DNA of 64,000 bases from an uncultured Lachnospiraceae bacterium (GTDB taxonomy: Bacteria > Bacillota > Clostridia > Lachnospirales > Lachnospiraceae): assembly GCA_934351835.1 (NCBI GenBank), contig CAKRJP010000002.1:62001-126000 (forward strand), given 5' to 3'. Both the position numbers and the translations under genes were made by a program. How positions within the stretch are numbered: the stretch's first letter is position 1; each line of letters starts with the position of its first letter. The notes below the pieces were generated by a model. It did not search any database and had not been told where the DNA came from. It saw only the letters and a list, made by a program, of their open reading frames with translations. Of this stretch, positions 33,856 to 42,185 are shown piece by piece.

Positions 33856-35220
33856 CTAATTCTTAAAGCTGTGAATTGGTGCCGGGATTCTTCCCTTTCT
33901 GTTTACAAATGCGCTGCAGTCAAACTCATTGACCGGAATAATCGGTGCGTATCCTAACAATCCACCAAATTCTGCTGTATCTCCAACGTCTTTACCGATT
34001 ACCGGAATCAGACGAACTGCTGTTGTCTTCTGGTTTACCATACCGATGGCCATCTCATCTGCGATGATACCCGAAATTGTTGTTGCCTCTGTCTTACCTG
34101 GAATCGCAATCATGTCAAGACCTACAGAGCATACACAAGTCATTGCCTCCAGTTTTTCAATAGAAAGTGCTCCTATCTTCACTGCATCGATCATTCCCTG
34201 ATCTTCACTGACCGGAATAAAAGCACCGCTCAAACCGCCTACATAAGAAGACGCCATAACTCCGCCTTTCTTTACCTGATCATTTAACATTGCCAGTGCC
34301 GCTGTTGTTCCCGGCGCACCAACACGTTCCAAACCGATCTCTTCTAAAATCTCAGCCACACTATCTCCAATGGCCGGTGTTGGAGCCAGAGACAAATCCA
34401 CGATCCCAAATGGAATTCCCAGTCTCTTAGAAGCTTCTCCTGCAACAAGCTGTCCCACACGAGTAACTTTAAACGCCGTCTTCTTAATCGTCTCGCAAAG
34501 TTTTTCAAAACCTTCGCCGCGCACCTGTGCGATTGCGTGTTTTACCACTCCCGGTCCACTGACACCTACATTGATAACTGCATCACCTTCTGTAACTCCC
34601 AAGAACGCTCCTGCCATAAATGGATTATCATCCGGCGCATTACAGAATACCACTAATTTGGCACATCCCAGAGAATCATTATCTTTTGTCGCCTCAGCTG
34701 TTTTCTTTACAATCTCACCACAAAGTCTGACTGCATCCATATTGATACCTGTCTTTGTGGAGCCGACATTGATTGAACTGCAGATTCTCTCTGTACATGC
34801 CAGAGCTTCCGGAATTGAGCGGATCAGGTTCTCATCGCTAACTGTCATTGATTTTGATACCAGCGCAGAGTAGCCTCCGATAAAGTTTACGCCCACTTCT
34901 TTTGCAGCTCTGTCCAGAGTCTTTGCAATTGTCACATAATCTTCCGGTTTCTTACATGCTGCACCACCAATTAAAGCAATCGGCGTAATGGAAATTCGTT
35001 TATTAACAATCGGGATCCCAAATTCTCTCTCAATACTCTCACCTGTAGGTACAAGGTCTTTTGCAACTGTTGTAATCTTACGGTAAATGTTCTCATTCAA
35101 TTTCTCCAGATCAGAGTCAATGCAGTCTAAAAGGCTGATTCCCAGAGTAATCGTTCTGACATCCAGATTTTCCTCTGCGATCATCTGATTGGTTTCGTTT
35201 ATTTCATATTTATTAATCAT
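33856..35220 (-). CDS. PFL-family protein, UPF0210 (DUF711)
   Basis: A 454-residue protein of the UPF0210/DUF711 family. It is recognised by NVGSTKTGINMDAVRLCGE, the VFCNAPDDNPFMAGAF region, GVSGPGVVKHA and the MASSYVGGLSGAFIPVSEDQGM segment. A distant tie to pyruvate formate-lyase-like folds has been proposed for the family, but there is no Cys-Cys or glycyl-radical motif and the function is unknown. It follows the ACT-domain gene by 21 bases, the standard UPF0237-UPF0210 pair, which suggests that amino-acid binding by the ACT protein controls it. Confidence 0.92.
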   Translation of the reverse strand: MINKYEINETNQMIAEENLDVRTITLGISLLDCIDSDLEKLNENIYRKITTVAKDLVPTGESIEREFGIPIVNKRISITPIALIGGAACKKPEDYVTIAKTLDRAAKEVGVNFIGGYSALVSKSMTVSDENLIRSIPEALACTERICSSINVGSTKTGINMDAVRLCGEIVKKTAEATKDNDSLGCAKLVVFCNAPDDNPFMAGAFLGVTEGDAVINVGVSGPGVVKHAIAQVRGEGFEKLCETIKKTAFKVTRVGQLVAGEASKRLGIPFGIVDLSLAPTPAIGDSVAEILEEIGLERVGAPGTTAALAMLNDQVKKGGVMASSYVGGLSGAFIPVSEDQGMIDAVKIGALSIEKLEAMTCVCSVGLDMIAIPGKTEATTISGIIADEMAIGMVNQKTTAVRLIPVIGKDVGDTAEFGGLLGYAPIIPVNEFDCSAFVNRKGRIPAPIHSFKN

Positions 35221-35241
35221 AATATCCTACCTGGACCTTTC

Positions 35242-35514
35242 TTATAATCTGTGCATTTTTTCAAAGATTTCTTCTCTTTGAAAATGGATTGTAACACCAA
35301 TTGAAAGCCCAAGTTCTTCCATCTCTTTTGCAATCTCTGCAATCTCTTTTGTAGCATTTGTAGCATCTGTGATCATCATCATATTGAAATATCCATCTAC
35401 AATAGTCTGTGAGATATCCAGAATATTAATTGATGTCTCTGCCAGATATGTACATACCTTTGCAATAATACCTACAGCATCTTTTCCTACGACTGTGATT
35501 ACACATTTTTTCAT
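35242..35514 (-). CDS. ACT-domain protein, UPF0237
   Basis: A 90-residue single-to-tandem ACT fold protein. The start KCVITVVGKDAVGIIAKVCTYLAE is the ligand-binding Asp/Gly loop of ACT domains, and NILDISQTIVDGYFNMMMI follows. AGGAGGACAATC precedes the ATG. It always travels with UPF0210 in many Firmicutes, as it does here, so it may be the amino-acid sensor of that protein (inference from pairing). Confidence 0.92.
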   Translation of the reverse strand: MKKCVITVVGKDAVGIIAKVCTYLAETSINILDISQTIVDGYFNMMMITDATNATKEIAEIAKEMEELGLSIGVTIHFQREEIFEKMHRL

Positions 35515-35542
35515 GATTGTCCTCCTAAAAATAAGTTTTTAT

Positions 35543-36340
35543 TTATACCGTTATGATATCAGATACTTCATCCCTCTTTGCGACCATCATTGGAATCTCT
35601 TCCCCTTTATATGGATTATTTCCAAGCGTTACTTCCAGTTTGACCGTCTCATATGCAAGTTCAGGATAATTATTTTCTTTACTCAAATGTCCCAATACCA
35701 CCTGTTTCAGATCATCGTGTAAAATATCACACAACAACCTTCCTGATAATTCGTTAGACAAATGCCCTTTGTCTCCCATCACTCTCCTTTTCAAAGGATA
35801 CGGATAAGGGCCCACCTCCAACATGTGAATGTCATGATTAGCCTCTAATACTAATGCATTTACATTTTTTAAATTTTCCACTGTATATTCGTCATAAATT
35901 CCTATATCTGTGGCAACCGCTATAGATCTGTCTTCCTGCTCTATGCGGTATCCTGAAGGTTCATTGGCATCATGTGAAATGGAAAAAGGATGTATCGTAA
36001 GATCCCCCAGTTCCAGTGGTTGATCCACTTTTATCTCATGCAGGAGTCCCTCCGGCATCTTTCCGAGACTCTTGCAATTATTGATTCCCTCAATCGTCCC
36101 ATGGGTTGCGTAAATTGGGATTTCATATTTTCTACTAAATACTCCTAATCCCTGAATATGATCAATATGTTCATGGGTAATCAGAATTCCATTCAATTCT
36201 TCCCCTTTTACGTCCAGAGTATTCAAGCCCTGTTCAATTCTCTTTTTACTGATTCCAGTGTCAACCAGCAGATGTGTTGTATCACTTCCTGCATAAATGC
36301 AGTTGCCGCTACTTCCACTGGCTATGCTGCATAACCTCAT
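35543..36340 (-). CDS. Metallo-beta-lactamase-fold hydrolase, WalJ/YycJ-like
   Basis: A 265-residue MBL protein. It begins with CSIASGSSGNC, then the metal motif THEHIDHIQGL near residues 54-64, SHDANEPSGY near 120 and TDIGIYD near 139; a further His is in LGHLSKENNYP near 219. This order and the start match YycJ/WalJ, thought to be a 5'-3' double-strand DNA exonuclease in Bacillus. It is not beside a walRK system here but between coaE and the ACT gene. Confidence 0.85.
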   Translation of the reverse strand: MRLCSIASGSSGNCIYAGSDTTHLLVDTGISKKRIEQGLNTLDVKGEELNGILITHEHIDHIQGLGVFSRKYEIPIYATHGTIEGINNCKSLGKMPEGLLHEIKVDQPLELGDLTIHPFSISHDANEPSGYRIEQEDRSIAVATDIGIYDEYTVENLKNVNALVLEANHDIHMLEVGPYPYPLKRRVMGDKGHLSNELSGRLLCDILHDDLKQVVLGHLSKENNYPELAYETVKLEVTLGNNPYKGEEIPMMVAKRDEVSDIITV

Positions 36341-36361
36341 ATGTATAATATTCTGCCTTTC

Positions 36362-36952
36362 CTATAAGTTTGCAATGATCTCATCCAGCTGATCTTTTGT
36401 TTCTTCGAAACTACTACTGTTATCGATTACACGGTCACTGTTCTGCAGATATTCTTTCTTTGACATCTGTGCAGCCATGATATCATCCACCTTCTGGGAA
36501 CTATATCCTCTGGCATAAATAAGCCTCTGCTTACGGATTGGTTCTTCTACATAAATATACCATACTTCATCACAGAAAGACTGATAATCTACTTTATTCA
36601 AAATGGCAGATTCGATCAGAACCAGATTGGTGTTCTTACGTTCCTCACTCTTTAACTTGCGGTGGATTTCTTCCTTTACAGCCGGATGCACAATGTTGTT
36701 CAATACATCCAATTCTTTCTCATCAGAAAATACGATATCTGCAAGTTTTGGCCGATCCAACTCGCCCTTTTCATTCAAGATATCTTCTCCAAAATGCTCT
36801 ATGATTGCATCAAAACAATCAGTTCCTTTTTTCTGGACCTTTCTGCCCATGTCGTCTGTTTTTAAGATCGTTGCGCCATACTTGTCCTGTAAATATTCTA
36901 GTACCTGAGACTTTCCGGCACCGACACCTCCTGTAATTCCAATTACTTTCAT
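36362..36952 (-). CDS. coaE: Dephospho-CoA kinase
   Basis: A 196-residue P-loop kinase for the last step of CoA synthesis. Walker A GITGGVGAGKSQV is at residues 4-16, TDDMGRKV near 33-40, and VHPAVKEEI near 88 together with the YARGYSSQKVDDI lid follow. I start at MKVIGITGG; the in-frame extension to 37024 overlaps the 3' end of polA and has no family match. Ribosome site is AGAGGTG, a little far from the ATG. It follows polA, a conserved pairing in Firmicutes. Confidence 0.95.
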   Translation of the reverse strand: MKVIGITGGVGAGKSQVLEYLQDKYGATILKTDDMGRKVQKKGTDCFDAIIEHFGEDILNEKGELDRPKLADIVFSDEKELDVLNNIVHPAVKEEIHRKLKSEERKNTNLVLIESAILNKVDYQSFCDEVWYIYVEEPIRKQRLIYARGYSSQKVDDIMAAQMSKKEYLQNSDRVIDNSSSFEETKDQLDEIIANL

Positions 36953-36968
36953 ACTTTTTTCACACCTC

Positions 36969-39584
36969 TTACTTTGCTTCGTACCAGTTGTTTCCTGTGT
37001 GCATGTCCACTTCCAGTGGAACATCTAAAGATGCCGCCTGCTCCATCTCTTCTTTCAGAAGTTTCTTTACTTCTTCCAGTTCAGACTCATAAGCCTCTAT
37101 GAGCAACTCATCATGCACCTGCAATACAAGTCTGGATTTCATCTTCTGACTTTTCAGTCTGTTATTAACTCCAACCATCGCAATTTTAATGATATCAGCG
37201 GCAGTTCCCTGGATCGGTGCATTCATAGCCACACGCTCTCCAAATGACCGCTGCATAAAATTGCTGGATGATAACTCTGGGACCGGACGTCTGCGTCCGA
37301 ATAATGTTACTACATATCCCTGTTCTTTTGCATGTGCTACTGCATTGTCTAAGAATGCTTTGATTCCCGGATATGTCTTAAAGTAATCTTCTATATATTT
37401 TGCAGCTTCTTTTCTTGTAATACTTAAGTCCTGACTCAATCCAAAAGAACTGATTCCATAAACAATCCCAAAATTGACTGCCTTTGCATTACGTCTCTGT
37501 TGATCTGTCACTTCATCAAACGGAGTGTGGAACACTTGCGAGGCAGTGATCCTATGGATATCTCTTGCTTCTTTGTATGCCTCTATCAAATGTTGGTCTC
37601 CGGAACAATGGGCCAGGACTCGAAGTTCAATCTGCGAATAATCTGCATCCACAAAGACATAGCCATTCTCCGGGACAAATACCTTACGGATCATTCTCCC
37701 CAGTTCCATTCGAACCGGTATATTCTGTAGATTCGGTTCTGTACTGCTGATACGTCCTGTTGCAGTTACTGTCTGATTAAACTTTCCATGGATTCTCTGA
37801 TCTTCGCCGATATAATGTGCCAGACCATCTGCATACGTGGATTTCAATTTTGTATACTGTCTGTACTCTAAAATCTTATCAATAATCGGATAATCCGGTG
37901 CAAGCTTCTCTAATACATCTGCCGCCGTTGAATATCCTGTCTTTGTCTTCTTTCCACCTGGGATTTTCATATTCTCAAACAATACAATTCCCAACTGTTT
38001 CGGGGAATTAATATTAAACTGTTCACCCGCCATCTCATAAATAGACGTCTCTAATTCTCGGATCTTACCACCCAGCTGATCTCCATATGCTTTCAGTGCA
38101 TCTGCTTCCACGCGTACTCCGTTCTGTTCCATATCATACAACGTGAACACTAATGGCATCTCTATTTCAGCGAACAGCTGATACATCTCGCTCTCTTTTA
38201 ATTTTTTCTCTAAAATCCCGGATGCCGCATATGCCGTATAAGCTTCGTAACAAACCTTTACATAATCCTCTGATTTTTCTTCTATTAAAAGATCAAGCTG
38301 TTCCCTCGCCACATCTTCATAGGTATAATTATTCTTCAGTGGATTCAACAGATATGCCGCTACTGTAACATCAAAACATGTATCCTCTTTTACCGGACAA
38401 ATCTGTCCCAGCCAGTTCTTAATGTCAAACATCGCAAACTGTGCGGTTTTCTCTGTCAGTTTCTGAAGTTTTTCCAACAGCCTATCTGCATCTATACCTT
38501 CTCCTGCCTGTATACAGTAAATATCTTCTTCTCCAAAGCAGAGTCCGATTCCACCAATTTCTGCCTGGCTGGCAAATAATGGCAGTACATTCTCTGTTTC
38601 TTTGAAAATGCATGCGCCTACACGTTCTGCTGATGCCGCTTTCTTAAATATTCTTTCTGCTTCTTTCTGATCTGACACTTTACGGAAATGATCCTCCACA
38701 CGATTTGCAGGTCCCGTCACATCAAACCTGGATAACAAATTCTTAAACTGCAATTTTTGAAAATAGGTATAGGCTTCTTCTGTATAAATATTGCCAAGTT
38801 TCGCTTCTTCTATTTCAAACGCAAAATCTGCCTCCACATTAATCGTCGCCAAAGTCTTGCTCATAACAGCCAGATTCCAGTGCTCTTTTAATGCTTTCGA
38901 TGCTCTCGGCGGTTTCAATTCATCTACATGCTCATAAGCATCTTCGATAGAATGATATTCCACGATAATCTTCGTTGCAGTTTTCTCGCCAATACTTGGC
39001 ACTCCCGGAATATTATCGGAAGCATCTCCCATCAACGCTTTTACATCTATAAATTCTTTCGGTGTCACCTGATAACGTGCCACCACATCTTCTGCATAAT
39101 AATCTTCAACTTCAGTCTTGCCCTGTTTCGTCTTTGGAATACGGATTTTAACCTTCTTAGTCGCAAGCTGTAAAAGATCTCTATCTCCTGAGATTACTGC
39201 CACATCCATACCTGCTTCTTCACAGCGTTTAGACAATGTCCCGATCAGATCATCAGCTTCCAGTCCCGCATGCTCAATCGTCTTGATTCCCATAGATTTC
39301 AAAACCTCTTTGATCACAGGAACCTGCTGTCTAAGTTCCTCTGCCATCGGTTTTCTGGTGCCTTTATATTCTGCATACATCTCATGTCTGAAAGTCGGTG
39401 CATGCACATCAAAAGCCACAGTAAGATACTCTGGCTTCTCTTCTTCTAATATTTTAAACATGATCGTCAGGAATCCATAGATTGCATTCGTATGCAATCC
39501 ATCTGCATTCGTCAAATCCGGTAATCCATAAAACGCCCGGTTCAATATGCTATGTCCATCGATCAATACCATCTTATCACTCAT
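36969..39584 (-). CDS. polA: DNA polymerase I
   Basis: An 871-residue repair and replication polymerase. The 5'-3' exonuclease domain spans about 1-290 (LEADDLIGTL, ISGDRDLLQL, GDASDNIPG). Polymerase motifs are intact: A in DADYSQIELRVLAH, B in RRNAKAVNFGIVYG and C in LQVHDELLIEA. The middle domain (about 310-465) lacks the DxE of a proofreading exonuclease; at the expected site it reads VGACIFKETEN. It therefore probably has no 3'-5' exonuclease, as in Bacillus relatives. It leads the run polA-coaE-MBL-ACT-UPF0210-degV-tmcAL. Confidence 0.98.
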   Translation of the reverse strand: MSDKMVLIDGHSILNRAFYGLPDLTNADGLHTNAIYGFLTIMFKILEEEKPEYLTVAFDVHAPTFRHEMYAEYKGTRKPMAEELRQQVPVIKEVLKSMGIKTIEHAGLEADDLIGTLSKRCEEAGMDVAVISGDRDLLQLATKKVKIRIPKTKQGKTEVEDYYAEDVVARYQVTPKEFIDVKALMGDASDNIPGVPSIGEKTATKIIVEYHSIEDAYEHVDELKPPRASKALKEHWNLAVMSKTLATINVEADFAFEIEEAKLGNIYTEEAYTYFQKLQFKNLLSRFDVTGPANRVEDHFRKVSDQKEAERIFKKAASAERVGACIFKETENVLPLFASQAEIGGIGLCFGEEDIYCIQAGEGIDADRLLEKLQKLTEKTAQFAMFDIKNWLGQICPVKEDTCFDVTVAAYLLNPLKNNYTYEDVAREQLDLLIEEKSEDYVKVCYEAYTAYAASGILEKKLKESEMYQLFAEIEMPLVFTLYDMEQNGVRVEADALKAYGDQLGGKIRELETSIYEMAGEQFNINSPKQLGIVLFENMKIPGGKKTKTGYSTAADVLEKLAPDYPIIDKILEYRQYTKLKSTYADGLAHYIGEDQRIHGKFNQTVTATGRISSTEPNLQNIPVRMELGRMIRKVFVPENGYVFVDADYSQIELRVLAHCSGDQHLIEAYKEARDIHRITASQVFHTPFDEVTDQQRRNAKAVNFGIVYGISSFGLSQDLSITRKEAAKYIEDYFKTYPGIKAFLDNAVAHAKEQGYVVTLFGRRRPVPELSSSNFMQRSFGERVAMNAPIQGTAADIIKIAMVGVNNRLKSQKMKSRLVLQVHDELLIEAYESELEEVKKLLKEEMEQAASLDVPLEVDMHTGNNWYEAK

Positions 39585-39616
39585 GCCAATTCCTCATTAC
39601 AAAAATCCTATTATCT

Positions 39617-39645
39617 ACTATACACCATATCGTCTTTTTTTTAAA
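39617..39645 (-). promoter_or_regulatory. Probable promoter for polA
   Basis: Minus strand -10 TATAGT (39617-39622), 17-base spacer, weak -35 TTTAAA (39640-39645). Confidence 0.45.
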
Positions 39646-39656
39646 GAAATATTTTC

Positions 39657-39731
39657 TTCAAAAAAACACCAAAAGCCGGTCCTCACAGAAAAGCAGCTAT
39701 TCTTTAGCTATCCCATGGAGACCGACCTTTT
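39657..39731 (-). terminator. Terminator after the M20-family gene
   Basis: Imperfect long stem (39671-39682 with 39720-39731) enclosing a small AGCT/AGCT hairpin; the minus-strand RNA continues into UUUUUU at 39661-39666. It separates the ferredoxin/M20 pair from polA. Confidence 0.65.
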
Positions 39732-39750
39732 ATTCTCTTTTTTACAAGGA

Positions 39751-40815
39751 TCACCGACTCATATTATCGATATCCAACACTGTTTGAAGCAGCACATTAC
39801 AGCCCTTTACAGATTCTTCCGCCGTATCACATTCTTCTCCTGCTCCCGGCACAAAAATCATTCCAGTAGAAACTTCTTCCGCCAAAGTAAGGGCATCATA
39901 AGATGCTCCACTTGACATGATCTTATACTCATAATCTAATTTTTCTGCTGCTTTTTTGATTATAGTTTTCACCCATCCACACATTTTTCCCGGATAATTG
40001 GATGAAATATGTTCTATCTCATAGGACACTTGCCATTCCTCACAGATTTTCTGTAGCAGACCTTCTGCTTTCTCTTTCATCCGGTCAATCAATTCATTGG
40101 TCTGATCTCTGAATTCCAGACTGAACTTACAACGGCTAGGAATTATATTTACCAAATCCGGTTCCACCGAAATCTTTCCAACAGTTGCTAACGTCTCTGC
40201 CTCTCCTTCTTCTTTCACCAATGCCGGCAATCGGCTGATAAATGCCGCCGATGCTACCAGTGCGTCTTTTCGTTCTTCCATTGCAGTTGTTCCGGCATGT
40301 CCCGGAGTTCCATCTACTGTTACCTGATATCTGCAGATTCCCGCTCCTGATGAAACGATTCCCACCGGAATATTATTTCTATCTAAGATGCGTCCCTGAT
40401 CCGCATGCAGTTCTATCAGACAGTGTACTGATTCCGGCTCCCGGATTGTATCTCTGCAGCTACCTTGATTGGTAAAAATAACAATCTCAATCGGATGTTC
40501 CGGTACATAATCGTCCTCCAAAAGTGTCTCACACACTTCCAACGCACCAATACATCCGAGTGCTCCGTCATATTTGCCCCCATCTAAGACCTGATCTAAT
40601 CTGGAACTCATCACGATTGACGGTAAGTAAGGATCCCGTCCCTGTAATCTTATCACGATACTTCCCGATGCATCTTCTTTTACTTTTAAACCCAATTTTT
40701 TTGCCCAGCCTATGTACAATTCTTTTGAGCTGACAGCATCTTCTGTCTGTTCTGCTGATTCCGCCTCATACATTGCCTTCAATCTCTCTTTGACTCTCTC
40801 GATATCAATATTCAT
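39751..40815 (-). CDS. M20-family hydrolase-like protein, probable pseudoenzyme
   Basis: A 354-residue protein with the fold of M20 carbamoylase/hydantoinase-type amidohydrolases (typically about 410). Family landmarks remain: GGKYDGALG (79-87), GTPGHAGTTAMEERKDALV (169-187) and VATVG-like TVGKISVEPDLVNIIPSR. But of the five metal ligands of AmaB-type enzymes, the first His is Arg72 (SSRLD), the Glu of EEG is replaced in FTNQG (116-117), and the last His is Tyr306 (SGASYDA); only Asp83 and His137 remain. About 40 residues between FxxEEG and ELHxEQG are missing. Catalysis is unlikely. I start at MNIDIE (GGGGG eight bases upstream). It follows a ferredoxin gene. Confidence 0.8.
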   Translation of the reverse strand: MNIDIERVKERLKAMYEAESAEQTEDAVSSKELYIGWAKKLGLKVKEDASGSIVIRLQGRDPYLPSIVMSSRLDQVLDGGKYDGALGCIGALEVCETLLEDDYVPEHPIEIVIFTNQGSCRDTIREPESVHCLIELHADQGRILDRNNIPVGIVSSGAGICRYQVTVDGTPGHAGTTAMEERKDALVASAAFISRLPALVKEEGEAETLATVGKISVEPDLVNIIPSRCKFSLEFRDQTNELIDRMKEKAEGLLQKICEEWQVSYEIEHISSNYPGKMCGWVKTIIKKAAEKLDYEYKIMSSGASYDALTLAEEVSTGMIFVPGAGEECDTAEESVKGCNVLLQTVLDIDNMSR

Positions 40816-40846
40816 AACCCGTACCCCCATAACTTTCCGTCATGTA

Positions 40847-41029
40847 TTACAGCATAAGAATTGCCCGTTCTTTACAGACATCCTGACAGCTTCCACATAA
40901 CAAACAATACTCCGGAGTGATGCATTCTGCCACATGTTCTTCCTCATGGATAATCATGCACCCGATCGGACAGACCATCGCACACTCTCCACAGCCATTG
41001 CATTTTCTCTTTAAAACATTAATATTCAT
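40847..41029 (-). CDS. Small 2[4Fe-4S] ferredoxin-type protein
   Basis: A 60-residue electron carrier with two clostridial-type cluster motifs: CNGCGECAMVCPIGC at residues 10-24 and CLLCGSCQDVC near 44-54. The spacing is that of bacterial 8Fe ferredoxins, although the segment between the motifs (MIIHEEEHVAECITPEY) is longer than in the classic 55-residue protein. The ATG has GGAG eight bases upstream; a frame extending to 41053 includes that site. It is followed after 31 bases by the M20-like gene, with which it probably forms an operon. Its partner is unknown. Confidence 0.9.
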   Translation of the reverse strand: MNINVLKRKCNGCGECAMVCPIGCMIIHEEEHVAECITPEYCLLCGSCQDVCKERAILML

Positions 41030-41190
41030 TGTAAGTTCTCCATATATCTGCATTTCTTAATTTTGTGCGTAATGCTTGTGAGAATTGCACAAGTATTTTA
41101 GATATACACATTTTTAATTATACATGTAAGACAACGAGTTAGCAAGATAGGATTCAGCATTTGGATTTGCCCCTTTTTCTACTTTTAAGC

Positions 41191-41227
41191 AAAGAAAAAC
41201 ACCGCAAACCCTTGAGTTTACGGTGTT
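41191..41227 (-). terminator. Terminator after tRNA-Leu
   Basis: 12-bp stem (41198-41209 with 41216-41227), 6-base loop, one G-U pair in minus-strand RNA, followed by UUUUUCUUU. Confidence 0.88.
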
Positions 41228-41245
41228 CCCTATCTTTTATTCAAA

Positions 41246-41328
41246 TGCGGATGGTGGGACTTGAACCCACACGAGGTTGCCCCCGCAAGATTTTGAGTCT
41301 TGTGCGTCTGCCATTCCGCCACATCCGC
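41246..41328 (-). tRNA. tRNA-Leu (CAA)
   Basis: 83 bases folding as a class II tRNA with a long variable arm. Acceptor stem GCGGATG pairs with CATCCGC, discriminator A. The anticodon arm is CAAGA-CTCAAAA-TCTTG with anticodon CAA, reading UUG. The T arm carries GGTTCAAGTCC. The CCA end is not encoded. It is a lone tRNA with its own promoter and terminator. Confidence 0.97.
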
Positions 41329-41354
41329 ATGTGTCTTTCACAAGACCGATATTA

Positions 41355-41383
41355 AATATATCACATTTTCTTGTGAAAGGCAA
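41355..41383 (-). promoter_or_regulatory. Promoter for tRNA-Leu
   Basis: Minus strand -35 TTGCCT (41378-41383), 17-base spacer, -10 TATATT (41355-41360). A perfect 10-bp inverted repeat CTTTCACAAG (41335-41344) and CTTGTGAAAG (41370-41379) brackets the -10 and start region. Confidence 0.75.
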
Positions 41384-41442
41384 GCATTTTTTCATATTTT
41401 CCCAAGAAAAATAGTAAAACAAAAATCACTGAAGATTCAATT

Positions 41443-42087
41443 TTAGAAACCATCTGCCGGGAACATTGCTGCATCAATTTGTGACAGGTCACTCTCTGAA
41501 ATTGAATATACGCCGTCCCCATCCGGTGCTACCTGAATGGTAACCGTCTGGGCATCTCCATACGTAGGGGATTCTAATTTTTTATCCATAATCTCCTGCA
41601 TTTTGCTATAATATGCTTCATTTATTTCCTGGTCGCTCTTTCCCGCCAAACTTTCTATATCCAGATTGTTTTTCGTTTCATCCAGAATTCCATTAAGACC
41701 GGTGAACGGATATACATTGACTTCCACCGTATATCCATCATTATCGTCCTCTTTTACATTTCCCATCTCGTATTTAGTTTCAGAGAGCAGAGTCTTGTAC
41801 GATTTTTTATATTTTGCAAGCAGCTCATCAGAAAGTCCCAGGCTATTAAACCCTCCCAGGTCTATTGACGTTTCTATATTACTTTCATACCATTCTTTTG
41901 CCTCATCTTCTGTAGAGCCCGTCCATTTGATATAATCTTTGAATTCACCTTTGTAAGCCGCATCCAAAATGGACTGTGTGTAAGATTTTGCATCATCTGC
42001 GCTCATTTCACTGCTACATCCACACAGCAGGGTCACAATTACTGCAACTAATAACGCAATCAGACTTTTACTCCTTCTTTTTTGCAT
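41443..42087 (-). CDS. Predicted lipoprotein, DUF5105-like
   Basis: A 214-residue secreted protein. Basic start MQKRRSKS, hydrophobic segment 9-21 and lipobox LCGC with the lipidated Cys24 mark a signal peptidase II substrate. The rest is hydrophilic, acidic and soluble, with no catalytic motif I recognise; the arrangement resembles DUF5105/DUF4878-type lipoproteins, which have a small cone-shaped fold and unknown role. GGAGG lies seven bases before the ATG, and it has its own promoter, so it is a single-gene unit. Confidence 0.8.
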   Translation of the reverse strand: MQKRRSKSLIALLVAVIVTLLCGCSSEMSADDAKSYTQSILDAAYKGEFKDYIKWTGSTEDEAKEWYESNIETSIDLGGFNSLGLSDELLAKYKKSYKTLLSETKYEMGNVKEDDNDGYTVEVNVYPFTGLNGILDETKNNLDIESLAGKSDQEINEAYYSKMQEIMDKKLESPTYGDAQTVTIQVAPDGDGVYSISESDLSQIDAAMFPADGF

Positions 42088-42120
42088 CTCTTTTCCTCCT
42101 AGATTCTATGTGATATTTTC

Positions 42121-42149
42121 ATCATATCATCAGTCTTCTAGCATCTCAA
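42121..42149 (-). promoter_or_regulatory. Promoter for the lipoprotein gene
   Basis: Minus strand -35 TTGAGA (42144-42149), 17-base spacer, -10 TATGAT (42121-42126), about 30 bases before the gene. Confidence 0.68.
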
Positions 42150-42185
42150 GATGTAAGCATGAAATATACACAAAACGTATCAGTT

